Shown: piece by piece, positions 17,816 through 25,926 of the stretch
Layout of the letters: every line of letters begins with the position of its first letter
Numbering within the stretch: position 1 is the first letter of the stretch
Source of the DNA: Lacrimispora sinapis
Lineage (GTDB): Bacteria; Bacillota; Clostridia; Lachnospirales; Lachnospiraceae
Assembly (NCBI RefSeq): GCF_043633585.1
Contig: NZ_CP141832.1
Coordinates: 1,736,001 to 1,800,000, forward strand
Direction: 5' to 3'
Length of the DNA stretch: 64,000 nucleotides
The notes under the pieces: generated by a model
Seen by the model: the letters and a program-made list of their open reading frames with translations, nothing else
Databases searched by the model: none
Told to the model about the DNA's origin: nothing
Translations under genes and position numbers: made by a program

Positions 17816-19465
17816 ATGAAAACATTACGTACTTTAAAAGAGGTTTTTTTATCTTCACTTCCGCTTGTATTTATCATAATTTTTGTTTGTGTCTTTTTGG
17901 CACCGATGGAAAAGTCAACAGACTATTTTAAATTGTTTGTAGGCTATGCAAGTGTTGTATTTGGTCAGGCTTTTTTTCTGGTCGGCCTGGATTCCAGTAT
18001 CCTGCCCATAGGAAAACTTGTAGGAAGCTCCCTGATAAAATTTAATAAAAGCGTATTTATTATCTTGTTCGGAATACTGTTTGGGATACTTGCTACAGTT
18101 GCAGAGCCTGCACTTGCAGTGTTGGCCCGTCAGACCCATATGACGATGAATGAGGTCAATGAAACTGTATTTGTCTGGATATTAAGCACTGGGGTAGGTG
18201 TATTTGTTGGATTTGCTTTATACCGTGTCATTAAGGATATGAATATCAAGTTTGTTTTTGGGATTCTTTATGCCTTAACATTCTTAATTGTAATGTTTGT
18301 TCCGGAGGAGTTTGTAGCGCTTGCTTTTGATGGAAGCGGAGCGACTACCGGTGATATCTCAGTGCCTTTCATTCTTGCATTGGGAATGGGTATATCCGCA
18401 ACCATGTCAAGGCGTAAGACAAATGATGATATGTTTGGTATTATAGGAATTGCTTCGGTAGGTCCTATCATTGCTGTATTTATCTATGGAATCATCCTGA
18501 AGATTATCTATGGGGGAAGCATACCTCCTGCCGGAGTCTATGACCCGGGTGGCTCGGAGCATTTCGTGAACATTGTTCTATCGAATATTACAGGTGTTGC
18601 CCTGGCGTTAATTCCGATCATTGCCGTATTTATACCTTTCCAATTTTTCATCATCAAACTGCCGAGAAAGCAGTTTATAAAGACTATGCTTGGTTCGGTA
18701 ACGGTGTATCTGGGATTGCTTATTTTTTTATCCGGAATTGATTATGGATTTGCATTTGCAGGAAAGTATATCGGGGAGGTGTTTTTAAGCACTGCCCGAC
18801 CCGTGTGGTTTAAGTGGCTTCTTCTTCCTCTGGGGTTTGTTTTGGGAGCAGCTATAACCTTGTCAGAGCCGGCTGTAACCGTATTAGGAGAGCAGCTGGA
18901 GGAGATAACCAATGGTCATATTCAAAAGATGACCATCCGAATCACTCTGGCTATTGGAATCGGTTTTGCATCTCTTTTTGCAATGCTGAAAATTTTGACG
19001 CAGATTAACATTCTCTGGTTTTTAGCACCCCTATATGCCTTATCCCTGATTATGATGATCAAAACATCTTCTCTGTTTGTTGGTCTGGCATTTGATTCAG
19101 GAGGAGTAACCGGCGGTGCGCTGACCTCCGCTTTTTTAACGCCTCTTACCCTTGGTGCCGCTCAGGCAGTAGCCCTGACAGCCGGAAGCAAAGCCCAATC
19201 GGTGCTTACCAATGGGTTTGGTATCATTGCCTTTATTTCGGTGACTCCGTTGATCGCAGTTCAGGCCCTGGGATTGCTCTATGACCGGAAGCTGAGAAAA
19301 GCCCGGGAATTAAATGAAAAATACGAAGAAGAAAAATATGAAGAGTTATCCTTCTATGCAGCACAAATGGCTGAGGAAGACGGCGATTCTCTGGAAGAGA
19401 TGTCTGAAGAAACAGGAAATAAATTGGAACAGAATATTGACTTAGAGGAGGGTGCCAATGGATAG
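17816..19465 (+). CDS. DUF1538 family multi-pass membrane protein
   Basis: 549 residues with about 12-14 hydrophobic segments and an acidic, Glu-rich cytoplasmic tail (about 495-549). The protein is an internal duplication: AEPALAVLARQ at about 96 and LAFDGSGATTGD at about 168 in the first half recur as SEPAVTVLGEQ at about 350 and LAFDSGGVTGGA at about 424, with the same spacing. Paired EPA and FD-GxTG motifs in both halves look like the re-entrant or substrate-binding parts of a pseudo-symmetric transporter. The substrate is unknown. Two PII-like genes follow, the first overlapping this stop by 8 bp, so regulation of transport by PII-type proteins is likely. Confidence 0.85.
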   Translation: MKTLRTLKEVFLSSLPLVFIIIFVCVFLAPMEKSTDYFKLFVGYASVVFGQAFFLVGLDSSILPIGKLVGSSLIKFNKSVFIILFGILFGILATVAEPALAVLARQTHMTMNEVNETVFVWILSTGVGVFVGFALYRVIKDMNIKFVFGILYALTFLIVMFVPEEFVALAFDGSGATTGDISVPFILALGMGISATMSRRKTNDDMFGIIGIASVGPIIAVFIYGIILKIIYGGSIPPAGVYDPGGSEHFVNIVLSNITGVALALIPIIAVFIPFQFFIIKLPRKQFIKTMLGSVTVYLGLLIFLSGIDYGFAFAGKYIGEVFLSTARPVWFKWLLLPLGFVLGAAITLSEPAVTVLGEQLEEITNGHIQKMTIRITLAIGIGFASLFAMLKILTQINILWFLAPLYALSLIMMIKTSSLFVGLAFDSGGVTGGALTSAFLTPLTLGAAQAVALTAGSKAQSVLTNGFGIIAFISVTPLIAVQALGLLYDRKLRKARELNEKYEEEKYEELSFYAAQMAEEDGDSLEEMSEETGNKLEQNIDLEEGANG

Positions 19466-19760
19466 GATAGAATATTTGTTTATTATTACTGGCAGGAAGC
19501 AAAAGGAAGCGTTATTAAAACGCATGTGCAGCATTGATAACAGAATCGTCAACACGATCTACGGAAAGGGAACCGTAAATTCCAATTATCTGTTGGATAT
19601 GCTGGGTTTGGTTCCTGAAGAAAATAAGGTTATTATGACTTCTGTATTACCAAAAGAGAAAACAGAAGTCATCTTTGAAGTGCTGTTAAATGAATTTGAC
19701 TTTGGAAAGCCAAACACTGGAATCGCCTTTACGATGCCGATATCAGGAATGTCATTTTAA
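19458..19760 (+). CDS. PII-like signalling protein 1 (partner of DUF1538)
   Basis: 100 residues from ATG 19458; GAGGAGG lies 6 nt upstream. The in-frame GTG 19452 abuts the ribosome binding site and was rejected. Ferredoxin-like PII pattern: EYLFIITGRKQKEALLKRM for the first strand and helix, a T-loop-like stretch around 30-55, and a B-loop-like DFGKPNTGIAFTMPI near the end. The usual T-loop uridylylation tyrosine context is not recognisable. The 8-bp overlap with DUF1538 suggests coupled, stoichiometric translation. Binding partner and ligand are unknown. Confidence 0.75.
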   Translation: MDRIEYLFIITGRKQKEALLKRMCSIDNRIVNTIYGKGTVNSNYLLDMLGLVPEENKVIMTSVLPKEKTEVIFEVLLNEFDFGKPNTGIAFTMPISGMSF

Positions 19761-19790
19761 TTATTTATATTTAGGAGGAAAACGAATCAA

Positions 19791-20147
19791 ATGGAATGTT
19801 CCGACCAAATCAAGGCCCTTTTTATAGTGGTGAATGCCGGATATACAGATACAATCATGGATATTGTAAGGGCAGAGGGGGCAGGCGGTGCTACGGTAAT
19901 AAACGCACGAGGAGAGGGTGTCAATCACGAATCCTTTATGGGTATAACGATTGATTCTGAAAAAGAAATTATTCTGACTCTTGTAGACTCAGGCACAGCA
20001 AAAAGAATCATGAGTCAAATCAAAGAAAAAGCGGGATGGAAATCCCCTCTTCATGGGGTATGTTTTGTAATGCCTGTTAATAAGGCCATTGGTATTAACA
20101 CGGCCATCAAGGATTACGAAGAAGGCAAAGATACAGAGACTAAATAA
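19791..20147 (+). CDS. PII-like signalling protein 2
   Basis: 118 residues, preceded by TAGGAGGAAA. The start KALFIVVNAGYTDTIMDIVR is the PII first strand and helix. AGGATVINARGEGVNHESF resembles the strand leading into the T-loop, and PLHGVCFVMPVNKAIGIN the B-loop and C-terminal strand. A charged tail (DYEEGKDTETK) extends beyond the fold. It differs clearly from the first PII-like protein, so the operon encodes two distinct sensors for one membrane protein, either forming a heteromer or reading separate signals. Confidence 0.75.
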   Translation: MECSDQIKALFIVVNAGYTDTIMDIVRAEGAGGATVINARGEGVNHESFMGITIDSEKEIILTLVDSGTAKRIMSQIKEKAGWKSPLHGVCFVMPVNKAIGINTAIKDYEEGKDTETK

Positions 20148-20171
20148 GAATAGGTGAATAATTATAAATAC

Positions 20172-20215
20172 AGGCGTCTTAAAACAATGGGAATGTTGTT
20201 TAGAGACGCCTTTTC
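20172..20215 (+). terminator. Terminator of the DUF1538/PII operon
   Basis: AGGCGTCT (20172-20179) pairs with AGACGCCT (20204-20211), extended inside by AAACAA/TTGTTT, followed by TTTTCTT. It closes the three-gene unit. Confidence 0.8.
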
Positions 20216-20244
20216 TTGGTTTTCCTCATAATTTTCATAGTCTC

Positions 20245-20273
20245 TTGACAATAGTGGCTGCATTCTATATAAT
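20245..20273 (+). promoter_or_regulatory. Consensus promoter of the ECF S-component gene
   Basis: Exact TTGACA (20245-20250), 17-bp spacer, exact TATAAT (20268-20273). The ~76-nt leader carries an inverted repeat AAGACAG (20292-20298) / CTGTCTT (20326-20332), which may be an operator or RNA stem. A perfect promoter usually implies repressor control. Confidence 0.85.
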
Positions 20274-20355
20274 AGCCTTATTACAGGTGACAAGACAGTT
20301 GACATTACATTGGGTTTACTAGATGCTGTCTTAATGATTCAAGAGGGGAGATCAA

Positions 20356-20922
20356 ATGAACAATAAAAATCCAATACAAAAAATGACGATTGCAGCAGCA
20401 CTGTCGGCAATCGGCATACTGATACCGATGTTTGCACCCAAATTTATTCTGGAACCGGCTTCGTATACGCTGGCGAGTCATGTCCCCATTTTTATCGCTA
20501 TGTTTTTATCGCCATATATTGCAATATCGGTGGCTCTTATATCGGCTCTGGGATTTTTATTGGCAGGCATATTTCCCATTGCGGTGGTACTCAGAGCCTT
20601 ATCCCATATTGTGTTTGTTGTCATTGGTTCTTTTATGCTTAAAAAGAATCCCAAAATACTGAGTACGGGAAAGGGAACTGTGATGTTCAGTTTTTTGATG
20701 GCCATCATACATGCTGTCAGCGAGGTGACAGTCGTTACCCTGTTCTATTGGGGCAATCATATGTCCAGTGTATATTACGACAAGGGATATTTGTTTTCTG
20801 TTCTTCTTTTAGTAGGAGTGGGAACGGTTATTCACAGCATGATTGATTTTTCCATTGCATATGCAATATGGAAGCCCATTCAAAAAGTAGTTCATTTTCC
20901 GGTAAGTGTCAGCCGGAGATAA
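20356..20922 (+). CDS. ECF-type transporter substrate-specificity (S) component, possibly niacin-type
   Basis: 188 residues, five or six membrane helices, starting after GAGGGGAGA. Size, an Ala-rich first helix (KMTIAAALSAIGILIPMFAPKF) and the ASHVPIFIAMFLSPYIAISV stretch fit S components of energy-coupling-factor vitamin transporters, which share an EcfAA'T module encoded elsewhere. I associate the ASHVP segment with the niacin-type group (NiaX), but not firmly enough to name the substrate. It is a monocistronic gene with its own consensus promoter and a bidirectional terminator. Confidence 0.65.
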   Translation: MNNKNPIQKMTIAAALSAIGILIPMFAPKFILEPASYTLASHVPIFIAMFLSPYIAISVALISALGFLLAGIFPIAVVLRALSHIVFVVIGSFMLKKNPKILSTGKGTVMFSFLMAIIHAVSEVTVVTLFYWGNHMSSVYYDKGYLFSVLLLVGVGTVIHSMIDFSIAYAIWKPIQKVVHFPVSVSRR

Positions 20923-20954
20923 GCAAAGAAATGATGAAGCTGGAAATAAAAAAC

Positions 20955-21000
20955 AAAGACATCTTTAGACAAACGGAATTGTTTAAAGATGTCTTTTTAT
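20955..21000. terminator. Bidirectional terminator between convergent genes
   Basis: AAAGACATCTTT (20955-20966) pairs perfectly with AAAGATGTCTTT (20985-20996). T-rich sequence follows on the plus strand, and an A-run at 20947-20954 gives Ts on the minus strand. It serves both the ECF S component and the convergent ABC operon. Confidence 0.8.
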
Positions 21001-21045
21001 CTCAATTTAAAGTTCCATTTACGTTCGTTCAAAGGACTGTCTGCG

Positions 21046-21912
21046 TTACTCCAGATTAAGGTGTTTAGACAGAATACGCTCTGTACCAAAGAAGAATACT
21101 GCCAGTTCAATGAAACTGTAGACAATTGATCCCAGAAAGGTCACATTCATGATAAACATAATTGCCTGTGAATTTGACATTGACTCAGTCATATTGCTGA
21201 ATGAGTCGATACTAATACCGAACAGAATCATCATAAGTCCGCTTAAAAAGCTAAGAAGCATAGAGGTCACAATAAAAGCAACGACAGACATCATAATCCG
21301 GTGTTTGTTAGCCAGATGGCCGAGAGCCATAGAAAAGTATAAATGGTAAAGCTGTGAAAGGCCGCTGACAATTGCTAAAACAAGCAGTTCCAATGCCAGA
21401 AGAGGCCAGAAGGGAATTTCTGATAATCCACGGTTGACAGCCGCCCATAACTGGGGCGAAGTGATGGCATTGATAAATTCTCCTGGTCCTGCGGCGCCGA
21501 GTATTAATAACATAATGGAAATTGCGGCAGTCACACCGCTGGCCAGTGACATTACAAATGCGGTAATGCCTTTTGCGGTAATAAGCATCCATGGTTTTAC
21601 CGGCAGAGTGAACATCAGATATCCTTCGTCAGAAAGAAGTCCTTTATAAAACCGCTGAATAATTACGATCAGGGTCAGTACGCTAAGTGCAACCATTACG
21701 CCGAAATAAGCAAAGAGGGAGACTGTCTCGACCAACTGCAGCAGATTCTTACCAAAGCTGAAGTTATTGAGAAACGTATCATAGTAATCGTTGGTCAGAG
21801 AACCTACTCCCACGAACATGTTGATAATGGATACGGCAATGACGGCCAGATAAATCGGACCCAGTGTCCGTACAATGGATTTAAATTCATATTTACAAAG
21901 TTTGCGAAACAT
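21046..21912 (-). CDS. ABC transporter permease (ABC-2 type)
   Basis: 288 residues with six or more membrane spans; the N-terminal MFRKLCKYEFKSIVRT is typical of ABC-2 permeases. It lies 18 bp behind the ATPase gene and is the last gene of a GntR-ATPase-permease operon. Such YtrA-linked transporters respond to cell-envelope stress or antibiotics in other Firmicutes. What this one exports cannot be told from sequence. Confidence 0.85.
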   Translation of the reverse strand: MFRKLCKYEFKSIVRTLGPIYLAVIAVSIINMFVGVGSLTNDYYDTFLNNFSFGKNLLQLVETVSLFAYFGVMVALSVLTLIVIIQRFYKGLLSDEGYLMFTLPVKPWMLITAKGITAFVMSLASGVTAAISIMLLILGAAGPGEFINAITSPQLWAAVNRGLSEIPFWPLLALELLVLAIVSGLSQLYHLYFSMALGHLANKHRIMMSVVAFIVTSMLLSFLSGLMMILFGISIDSFSNMTESMSNSQAIMFIMNVTFLGSIVYSFIELAVFFFGTERILSKHLNLE

Positions 21913-21930
21913 ATTATTTTCCCCCTTTTG

Positions 21931-22638
21931 TTAGCTGCTGTACGAAAAGATTTCTCGAAAGAGCTGATCTACGGATTTGCCTTCCTGCTCGCGTATGTTG
22001 TCTACGGTATCGTGGCGCACAACTTTGCCGTTCTGCAGGAAAATAGCTTCGTCCAACACCCGTTCAATATCGGAAATAAGATGTGTAGACAGCATAACAG
22101 TGCCATTTTCATTGTAATTGGTCAGGATCGTATTAAGGATGAAATCCCTGGCTGCCGGGTCCACACCGCCAATTGGTTCATCAAGCAGATAAAGCTGTGC
22201 TTTGCGGCTCATAATTAAAGCCAGCTGGACCTTTTCCTTGGTTCCTTTCGACATTGTTTTAAGCCGTTCGTTCTGTCTGATGCTTAAAGCGGAGAACATC
22301 TCAAGGGCCTTTTGCCGGTCGAAATCTGAATAAAAGTCAGCAAAAAAATCCGTTAGGTCAGAAGCCTTCATCCAATCTGCAAAATACATACGATCGGGGA
22401 GATAAGAAATAATGGCTTTCGTCTCTACCCCCGGTGAATGGCCATCAATCTGTAAGGTACCTGAGGTCGGGTGTAAGAGTCCGCAGAGAAGTTTGATAAA
22501 GGTAGTCTTACCGGAGCCATTGGGACCAAGGAGACCGACAATGCGGCCTCTGCCAACGCTTAAATCCATGTGGTCAAGTGCCGGCTTTGCTCCAAAGGTC
22601 TTGGTCAGACCCTGCACGTTAATTAGTTCCTGATTCAT
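21931..22638 (-). CDS. ABC transporter ATP-binding protein
   Basis: 235 residues: Walker A LLGPNGSGKTTFIKL, Walker B AQLYLLDEPIGGVDP and H-loop MLSTHLIS. The signature region reads MSKGTKEKVQLALIMSRKA, the SKG variant common in two-component export ATPases. The start codon overlaps the end of the GntR gene by 4 bp. It partners the permease at 21046-21912. Confidence 0.93.
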   Translation of the reverse strand: MNQELINVQGLTKTFGAKPALDHMDLSVGRGRIVGLLGPNGSGKTTFIKLLCGLLHPTSGTLQIDGHSPGVETKAIISYLPDRMYFADWMKASDLTDFFADFYSDFDRQKALEMFSALSIRQNERLKTMSKGTKEKVQLALIMSRKAQLYLLDEPIGGVDPAARDFILNTILTNYNENGTVMLSTHLISDIERVLDEAIFLQNGKVVRHDTVDNIREQEGKSVDQLFREIFSYSS

Positions 22639-23009
22639 ACTGTTACCTCCTTATTGTCCCAAGCCGCAAGCAGCTCGCGTGTTTGTTCATCTGTGTAGCC
22701 AAGTGCATGCATGGAAGCGAAAAATTCGCTCATGCGCTTGCAAGCTAAATCTTTACGAACACTTTGTATCAAGGACAGATCCTCTGTAACGATCCTGCCT
22801 GCGGTACGGCGCGTTTCAACCAGGCCTCTGTTCTCCAATTCGGCAAGTGCACGCTGCATGGTATTGGGGTTGACACCCGCTTCGCCGGCAAGTGTGCGAA
22901 CTGCCGGTATCGCTGCGCCGGACGAATAAATACCGGACACAATAAGCATGGTGAGTTGGTCCACAAGCTGTATCCAGATTGGCCGGTCTTCAGTCAGTTT
23001 CCAGTTCAT
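22635..23009 (-). CDS. GntR family (YtrA subfamily) transcriptional regulator
   Basis: 124 residues. The N-terminal winged helix is read from PIWIQLVDQLTMLIVSGIYSSG through AGEAGVNPNTMQRALAELENRG. The short C-terminal part of about 50 residues is typical of YtrA, which has two helices for dimerisation and no large effector domain. It is the first gene of the operon and overlaps the ATPase gene by 4 bp. The palindrome TTGTATTA-N6-TAATACAA over its own promoter is the obvious autoregulatory site. Confidence 0.93.
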   Translation of the reverse strand: MNWKLTEDRPIWIQLVDQLTMLIVSGIYSSGAAIPAVRTLAGEAGVNPNTMQRALAELENRGLVETRRTAGRIVTEDLSLIQSVRKDLACKRMSEFFASMHALGYTDEQTRELLAAWDNKEVTV

Positions 23010-23031
23010 ATTGCAGCCTCCTTTTATATTG

Positions 23032-23053
23032 TTGTATTAGTGATTTAATACAA
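23032..23053 (-). promoter_or_regulatory. Operator of the GntR-ABC operon
   Basis: Perfect inverted repeat TTGTATTA (23032-23039) / TAATACAA (23046-23053) with a 6-bp centre. It overlaps the predicted transcription start and touches the -10 at 23053-23058. The form agrees with GntR/YtrA family operators. Confidence 0.8.
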
Positions 23054-23081
23054 TAATACAGTCTCTTATGCTAAATGTCAA
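23053..23081 (-). promoter_or_regulatory. Promoter of the GntR-ABC operon
   Basis: Read on the minus strand: -35 TTGACA (23076-23081), 17-bp spacer, -10 TATTAT (23053-23058). The operator covers the start site. Confidence 0.8.
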
Positions 23082-23477
23082 TAGAAAATAAAAAATGAGG
23101 GGCGGGACAACCAGCAGTAACTAAAGGTTGACCGTCAATTGCATTTGTCATATTCTTGTAGTTTGAATATCATACTTTATGTACAGATGATGATGATTCC
23201 TAATTTATAAATATTACAAAATGAACTGGGATAATGGTGAGAAATACGGATTTGATGAATATTCCACCACAGGAGCCAGATATATCAGGCTTTTATAATG
23301 GAATTGCAAAGCGGTAAAGAAATGCGAAAAAATAATAATTCATGATACAATTGCTATGTATATGGAGGAAAAAGCCCTTATGACAAGAAATGATTTTGCA
23401 ATTTTGTTCTGGTATGTTCATAAAAGATGGAGATGGAACTTGCAGCACTAGTACTTGTAAAGTAAAGTTGCTATAAC
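23082..23477. other. Gene-free stretch of about 400 bp
   Basis: I see no supported gene here. A short frame at about 23362-23451 (roughly 29 codons, starting MEEKALMTRND) has a GGAGG near an internal ATG but no family I recognise. The region may be a decayed gene between the GntR operon and tRNA-Thr. Confidence 0.4.
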
Positions 23478-23507
23478 AAAAAAAACCTCGCATACACGAG
23501 GTTTTTT
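23478..23507 (-). terminator. Terminator of tRNA-Thr
   Basis: AAAAAACCTCG (23480-23490) pairs perfectly with CGAGGTTTTTT (23497-23507) around a 6-nt loop. T-runs appear on both strands, so it can work in both directions. Confidence 0.85.
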
Positions 23508-23510
23508 ATA

Positions 23511-23583
23511 AGCTCCCGGGGGGACTCGAACCCCCGACCCACGCATTACGAATGCGTTGCGCTACCAACTGCGCTACGGAAGC
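23511..23583 (-). tRNA. tRNA-Thr (anticodon CGT)
   Basis: Minus-strand cloverleaf: acceptor GCTTCCG/CGGGAGC, D arm GCGC...GCGC, anticodon stem ACGCA/TGCGT with loop TTCGTAA, T arm GGGGG-TTCGAGT-CCCCC, discriminator T, no encoded CCA. It reads ACG codons. Confidence 0.95.
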
Positions 23584-23619
23584 AATCCGGTTTTTTGGCA
23601 CGACAGCCAAACCTTTGAT

Positions 23620-23648
23620 ATTATAACAACTAATTTATGAAAAATCAA
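23620..23648 (-). promoter_or_regulatory. Promoter of tRNA-Thr
   Basis: Minus strand: -35 TTGATT (23643-23648), 17-bp spacer, -10 TATAAT (23620-23625). Confidence 0.75.
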
Positions 23649-23682
23649 CCCTTTTAGAAAAAAAACTTAAATTATGTAGAGA

Positions 23683-23711
23683 TTGCCAAATCTTCCATAA
23701 AAAGATATAAT
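23683..23711 (+). promoter_or_regulatory. Promoter of the GGDEF-EAL gene
   Basis: -35 TTGCCA (23683-23688), 17-bp spacer, -10 TATAAT (23706-23711). An in-frame ATG at 23710 overlaps the -10 itself, so it cannot be in the transcript; the real start is further down. It diverges from the tRNA-Thr promoter. Confidence 0.75.
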
Positions 23712-23760
23712 GAAACTAAACGATCTTAAAAAGGTATTATTTCTGAGGAGTATGGGTTTT

Positions 23761-25926
23761 ATGCAAATGATGGAAGACGCGAAGATTAAAAAAAGAGATA
23801 TGCTTATTCCGGTACTTCTCTGCCTGTTATTTATTACCAACTGTTTTGCATTTCTGATATACATGACACAGAAAAATGAACGGGAGAAAGTGACTTATTT
23901 TTATAGTGCGGCCCAACAGAATCAGTTGACGTTAAAAAGTCGAATGGAAGATGATTTGCGGATTCTGAAGGAACTTGCAAAGAGTTTCAGCACTGGGAAC
24001 CTTCAGGATAAAGATTATATTAGAAGTGTTATTAATAAGATAAACAAGGAAAACCAGGGGCTGGAGATCGTTTATAGTGATAAGACTGACCAGAAAGTTC
24101 CGGATGACGTTGATACCTATTATAAAGTTGATGTTACAGATGAAGAGGACAAGTCCGTTGGTATGCTTTATGTAAAGAATTCCGGTGAAATCCTTCGTAA
24201 TATAACTGATACCATGATACTGGCAGGAGAAGGCATTTTTGCCATTTTAGACCGGCAGGGAAAAGTGATTGCTGGTTCCAATAAGGCATTTTATGAAGTA
24301 TCACGAGAAAACAGGGAACGAAGCCTGGTACTGGATGCAATAAAAAAGAATAAAAAGATTTTTTTTAATATGAAGTCCCGGGGCAGAAAAAGGCAGACCG
24401 TGGTCATGATACCATTGGGATTAAATGACTGGTATGTGCTTAATGTTTTTCCGGAGCCAAATCTTCATAGCAGATATATGGAAATGGCTGTAGGGATCGG
24501 GATCATGATTTTGTTGTCCTCCGGTCTGTTTCTTTCTTTTTTCCACCGGCAGGTGAAGATCATTAACAGGAACCAGGAAGCACTTCTGGAGCTGGCGTAT
24601 CGGGATAGCCTTACCGGAAGCAGGAATTTCTTATCATTCAAACGTGAGATGGAACGTTTGCTGCAAACGGAGGAGATTACCACTTATGCGGTCTGGTATT
24701 GCGATATTAAAAAGTTCAAGTTTATCAACGATATTTTAGGATATGAGGAAGGGGACCGGGTGCTGAAATCCCTGTCCAGGCTATTTCGTGATTACGGAGG
24801 GTCCAATACCCTGTTCTGCCGGATAGCGGGAGACAATTTTGCTGGTCTTTATAAGTATCAGTCAAGAGAAGAGATGGAAGAATGGTTTTATAAACTGGTT
24901 GATCTGTTTCAAAACCGGTATTTGCCGCTGAATCAAAAGATACCCATGGAATTATGCATTGGTGTCCATTGTCTTGAAGAAGAGGATTGGAATTTATCCG
25001 TGGACCAGATCGTTGACAAAGCCAACATTGCCCAGATGGATGTAAAGAACCGCCCGGGCAATCAATTTGGGTTTTATAACAAAGAGATTCGTAACCGGGT
25101 ATTGCTTGAATCTGAACTGGAATCAGAAATAGACTGTGCATTGCGAAACCGGGAATTTAAAATATTCCTTCAGCCTAAAATATCCATTCAGGATGGCAAC
25201 AGAATTGTTGGCGGAGAGGTCCTGGTCAGATGGGAAAACCCAAGGAAAGGGACCATACCGCCAGGACAGTTCGTCCCTTTGATGGAGCGTGATGGCAAGA
25301 TCATTTTGCTGGACCGGTATATGTTTGAGATGGCATGCCAATGGCTTCAGAACTATTTGAAATCAGGCGGGAAGCCGATCAATCTTGCGATCAATGTTTC
25401 AAAAATCGGTATGCTGAGGGAAGATTTTGTAGACTTTTATGCAAAAATCAAAGAAAAATACCAGATCCCCGATGGACTTTTGGAACTGGAATTTACGGAA
25501 ACGGTTCTGTTAAACGATGATGTAATGTTTAACAGCCTGGTGACCAGTCTTAAAAGCAAAGGATTTATATGTGCCCTTGATGATTTTGGCTCCGGATATT
25601 CTTCTTTAAACCTGTTAAAGAACTTAAAAATTGATGTGTTGAAGCTGGATATTATGTTTTTTAGAAAAAGCAGGGATATTACCAGAGACCGAATCGTCAT
25701 TTCCAATGTAATAAATATGGCAAAAGAGCTACAGATCAAGACCATTGCGGAAGGGGTTGAATACGTGGAAACGGTGGACTTTTTAAAGGCATCCGGCTGT
25801 GATATGATTCAGGGATATGTATTTGCAAGACCAATGTCCGCAGAGATGTTTGAGAAAACTCTGTCACGAAAGGATGGGGACCAACTGACCCCTGTCGATA
25901 TAGGGGAAGAGGGGGTGGAAATATGA
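23761..25926 (+). CDS. Membrane-bound c-di-GMP phosphodiesterase: extracytoplasmic sensor, degenerate GGDEF, EAL
   Basis: 721 residues from ATG 23761, placed by GAGGAG at 23745-23750; ATG 23752 is too close and ATG 23710 lies in the -10. Membrane helix about 14-35, extracytoplasmic sensor about 36-238, second helix about 240-262, GGDEF from about 278, EAL from about 480. The GGDEF signature is RIAGDNFAGLY, so cyclase activity is probably lost. The EAL domain keeps key residues: GEVLVRW, ELEFTET, LDDFGSGYSS, KLD and IAEGVE. Predicted role is c-di-GMP hydrolysis controlled by an external signal. The stop overlaps the acylphosphatase start as ATGA. Confidence 0.9.
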   Translation: MQMMEDAKIKKRDMLIPVLLCLLFITNCFAFLIYMTQKNEREKVTYFYSAAQQNQLTLKSRMEDDLRILKELAKSFSTGNLQDKDYIRSVINKINKENQGLEIVYSDKTDQKVPDDVDTYYKVDVTDEEDKSVGMLYVKNSGEILRNITDTMILAGEGIFAILDRQGKVIAGSNKAFYEVSRENRERSLVLDAIKKNKKIFFNMKSRGRKRQTVVMIPLGLNDWYVLNVFPEPNLHSRYMEMAVGIGIMILLSSGLFLSFFHRQVKIINRNQEALLELAYRDSLTGSRNFLSFKREMERLLQTEEITTYAVWYCDIKKFKFINDILGYEEGDRVLKSLSRLFRDYGGSNTLFCRIAGDNFAGLYKYQSREEMEEWFYKLVDLFQNRYLPLNQKIPMELCIGVHCLEEEDWNLSVDQIVDKANIAQMDVKNRPGNQFGFYNKEIRNRVLLESELESEIDCALRNREFKIFLQPKISIQDGNRIVGGEVLVRWENPRKGTIPPGQFVPLMERDGKIILLDRYMFEMACQWLQNYLKSGGKPINLAINVSKIGMLREDFVDFYAKIKEKYQIPDGLLELEFTETVLLNDDVMFNSLVTSLKSKGFICALDDFGSGYSSLNLLKNLKIDVLKLDIMFFRKSRDITRDRIVISNVINMAKELQIKTIAEGVEYVETVDFLKASGCDMIQGYVFARPMSAEMFEKTLSRKDGDQLTPVDIGEEGVEI

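Noticed and set aside
23362..23451. Small frame of about 29 codons with a nearby GGAGG
   Set aside because: Spacing to the internal ATG is long, no family resemblance, region otherwise non-coding; kept only as a note.
23710..23760. Upstream start codon for the GGDEF-EAL protein at 23710
   Set aside because: This ATG overlaps the promoter -10 and would precede the transcription start.
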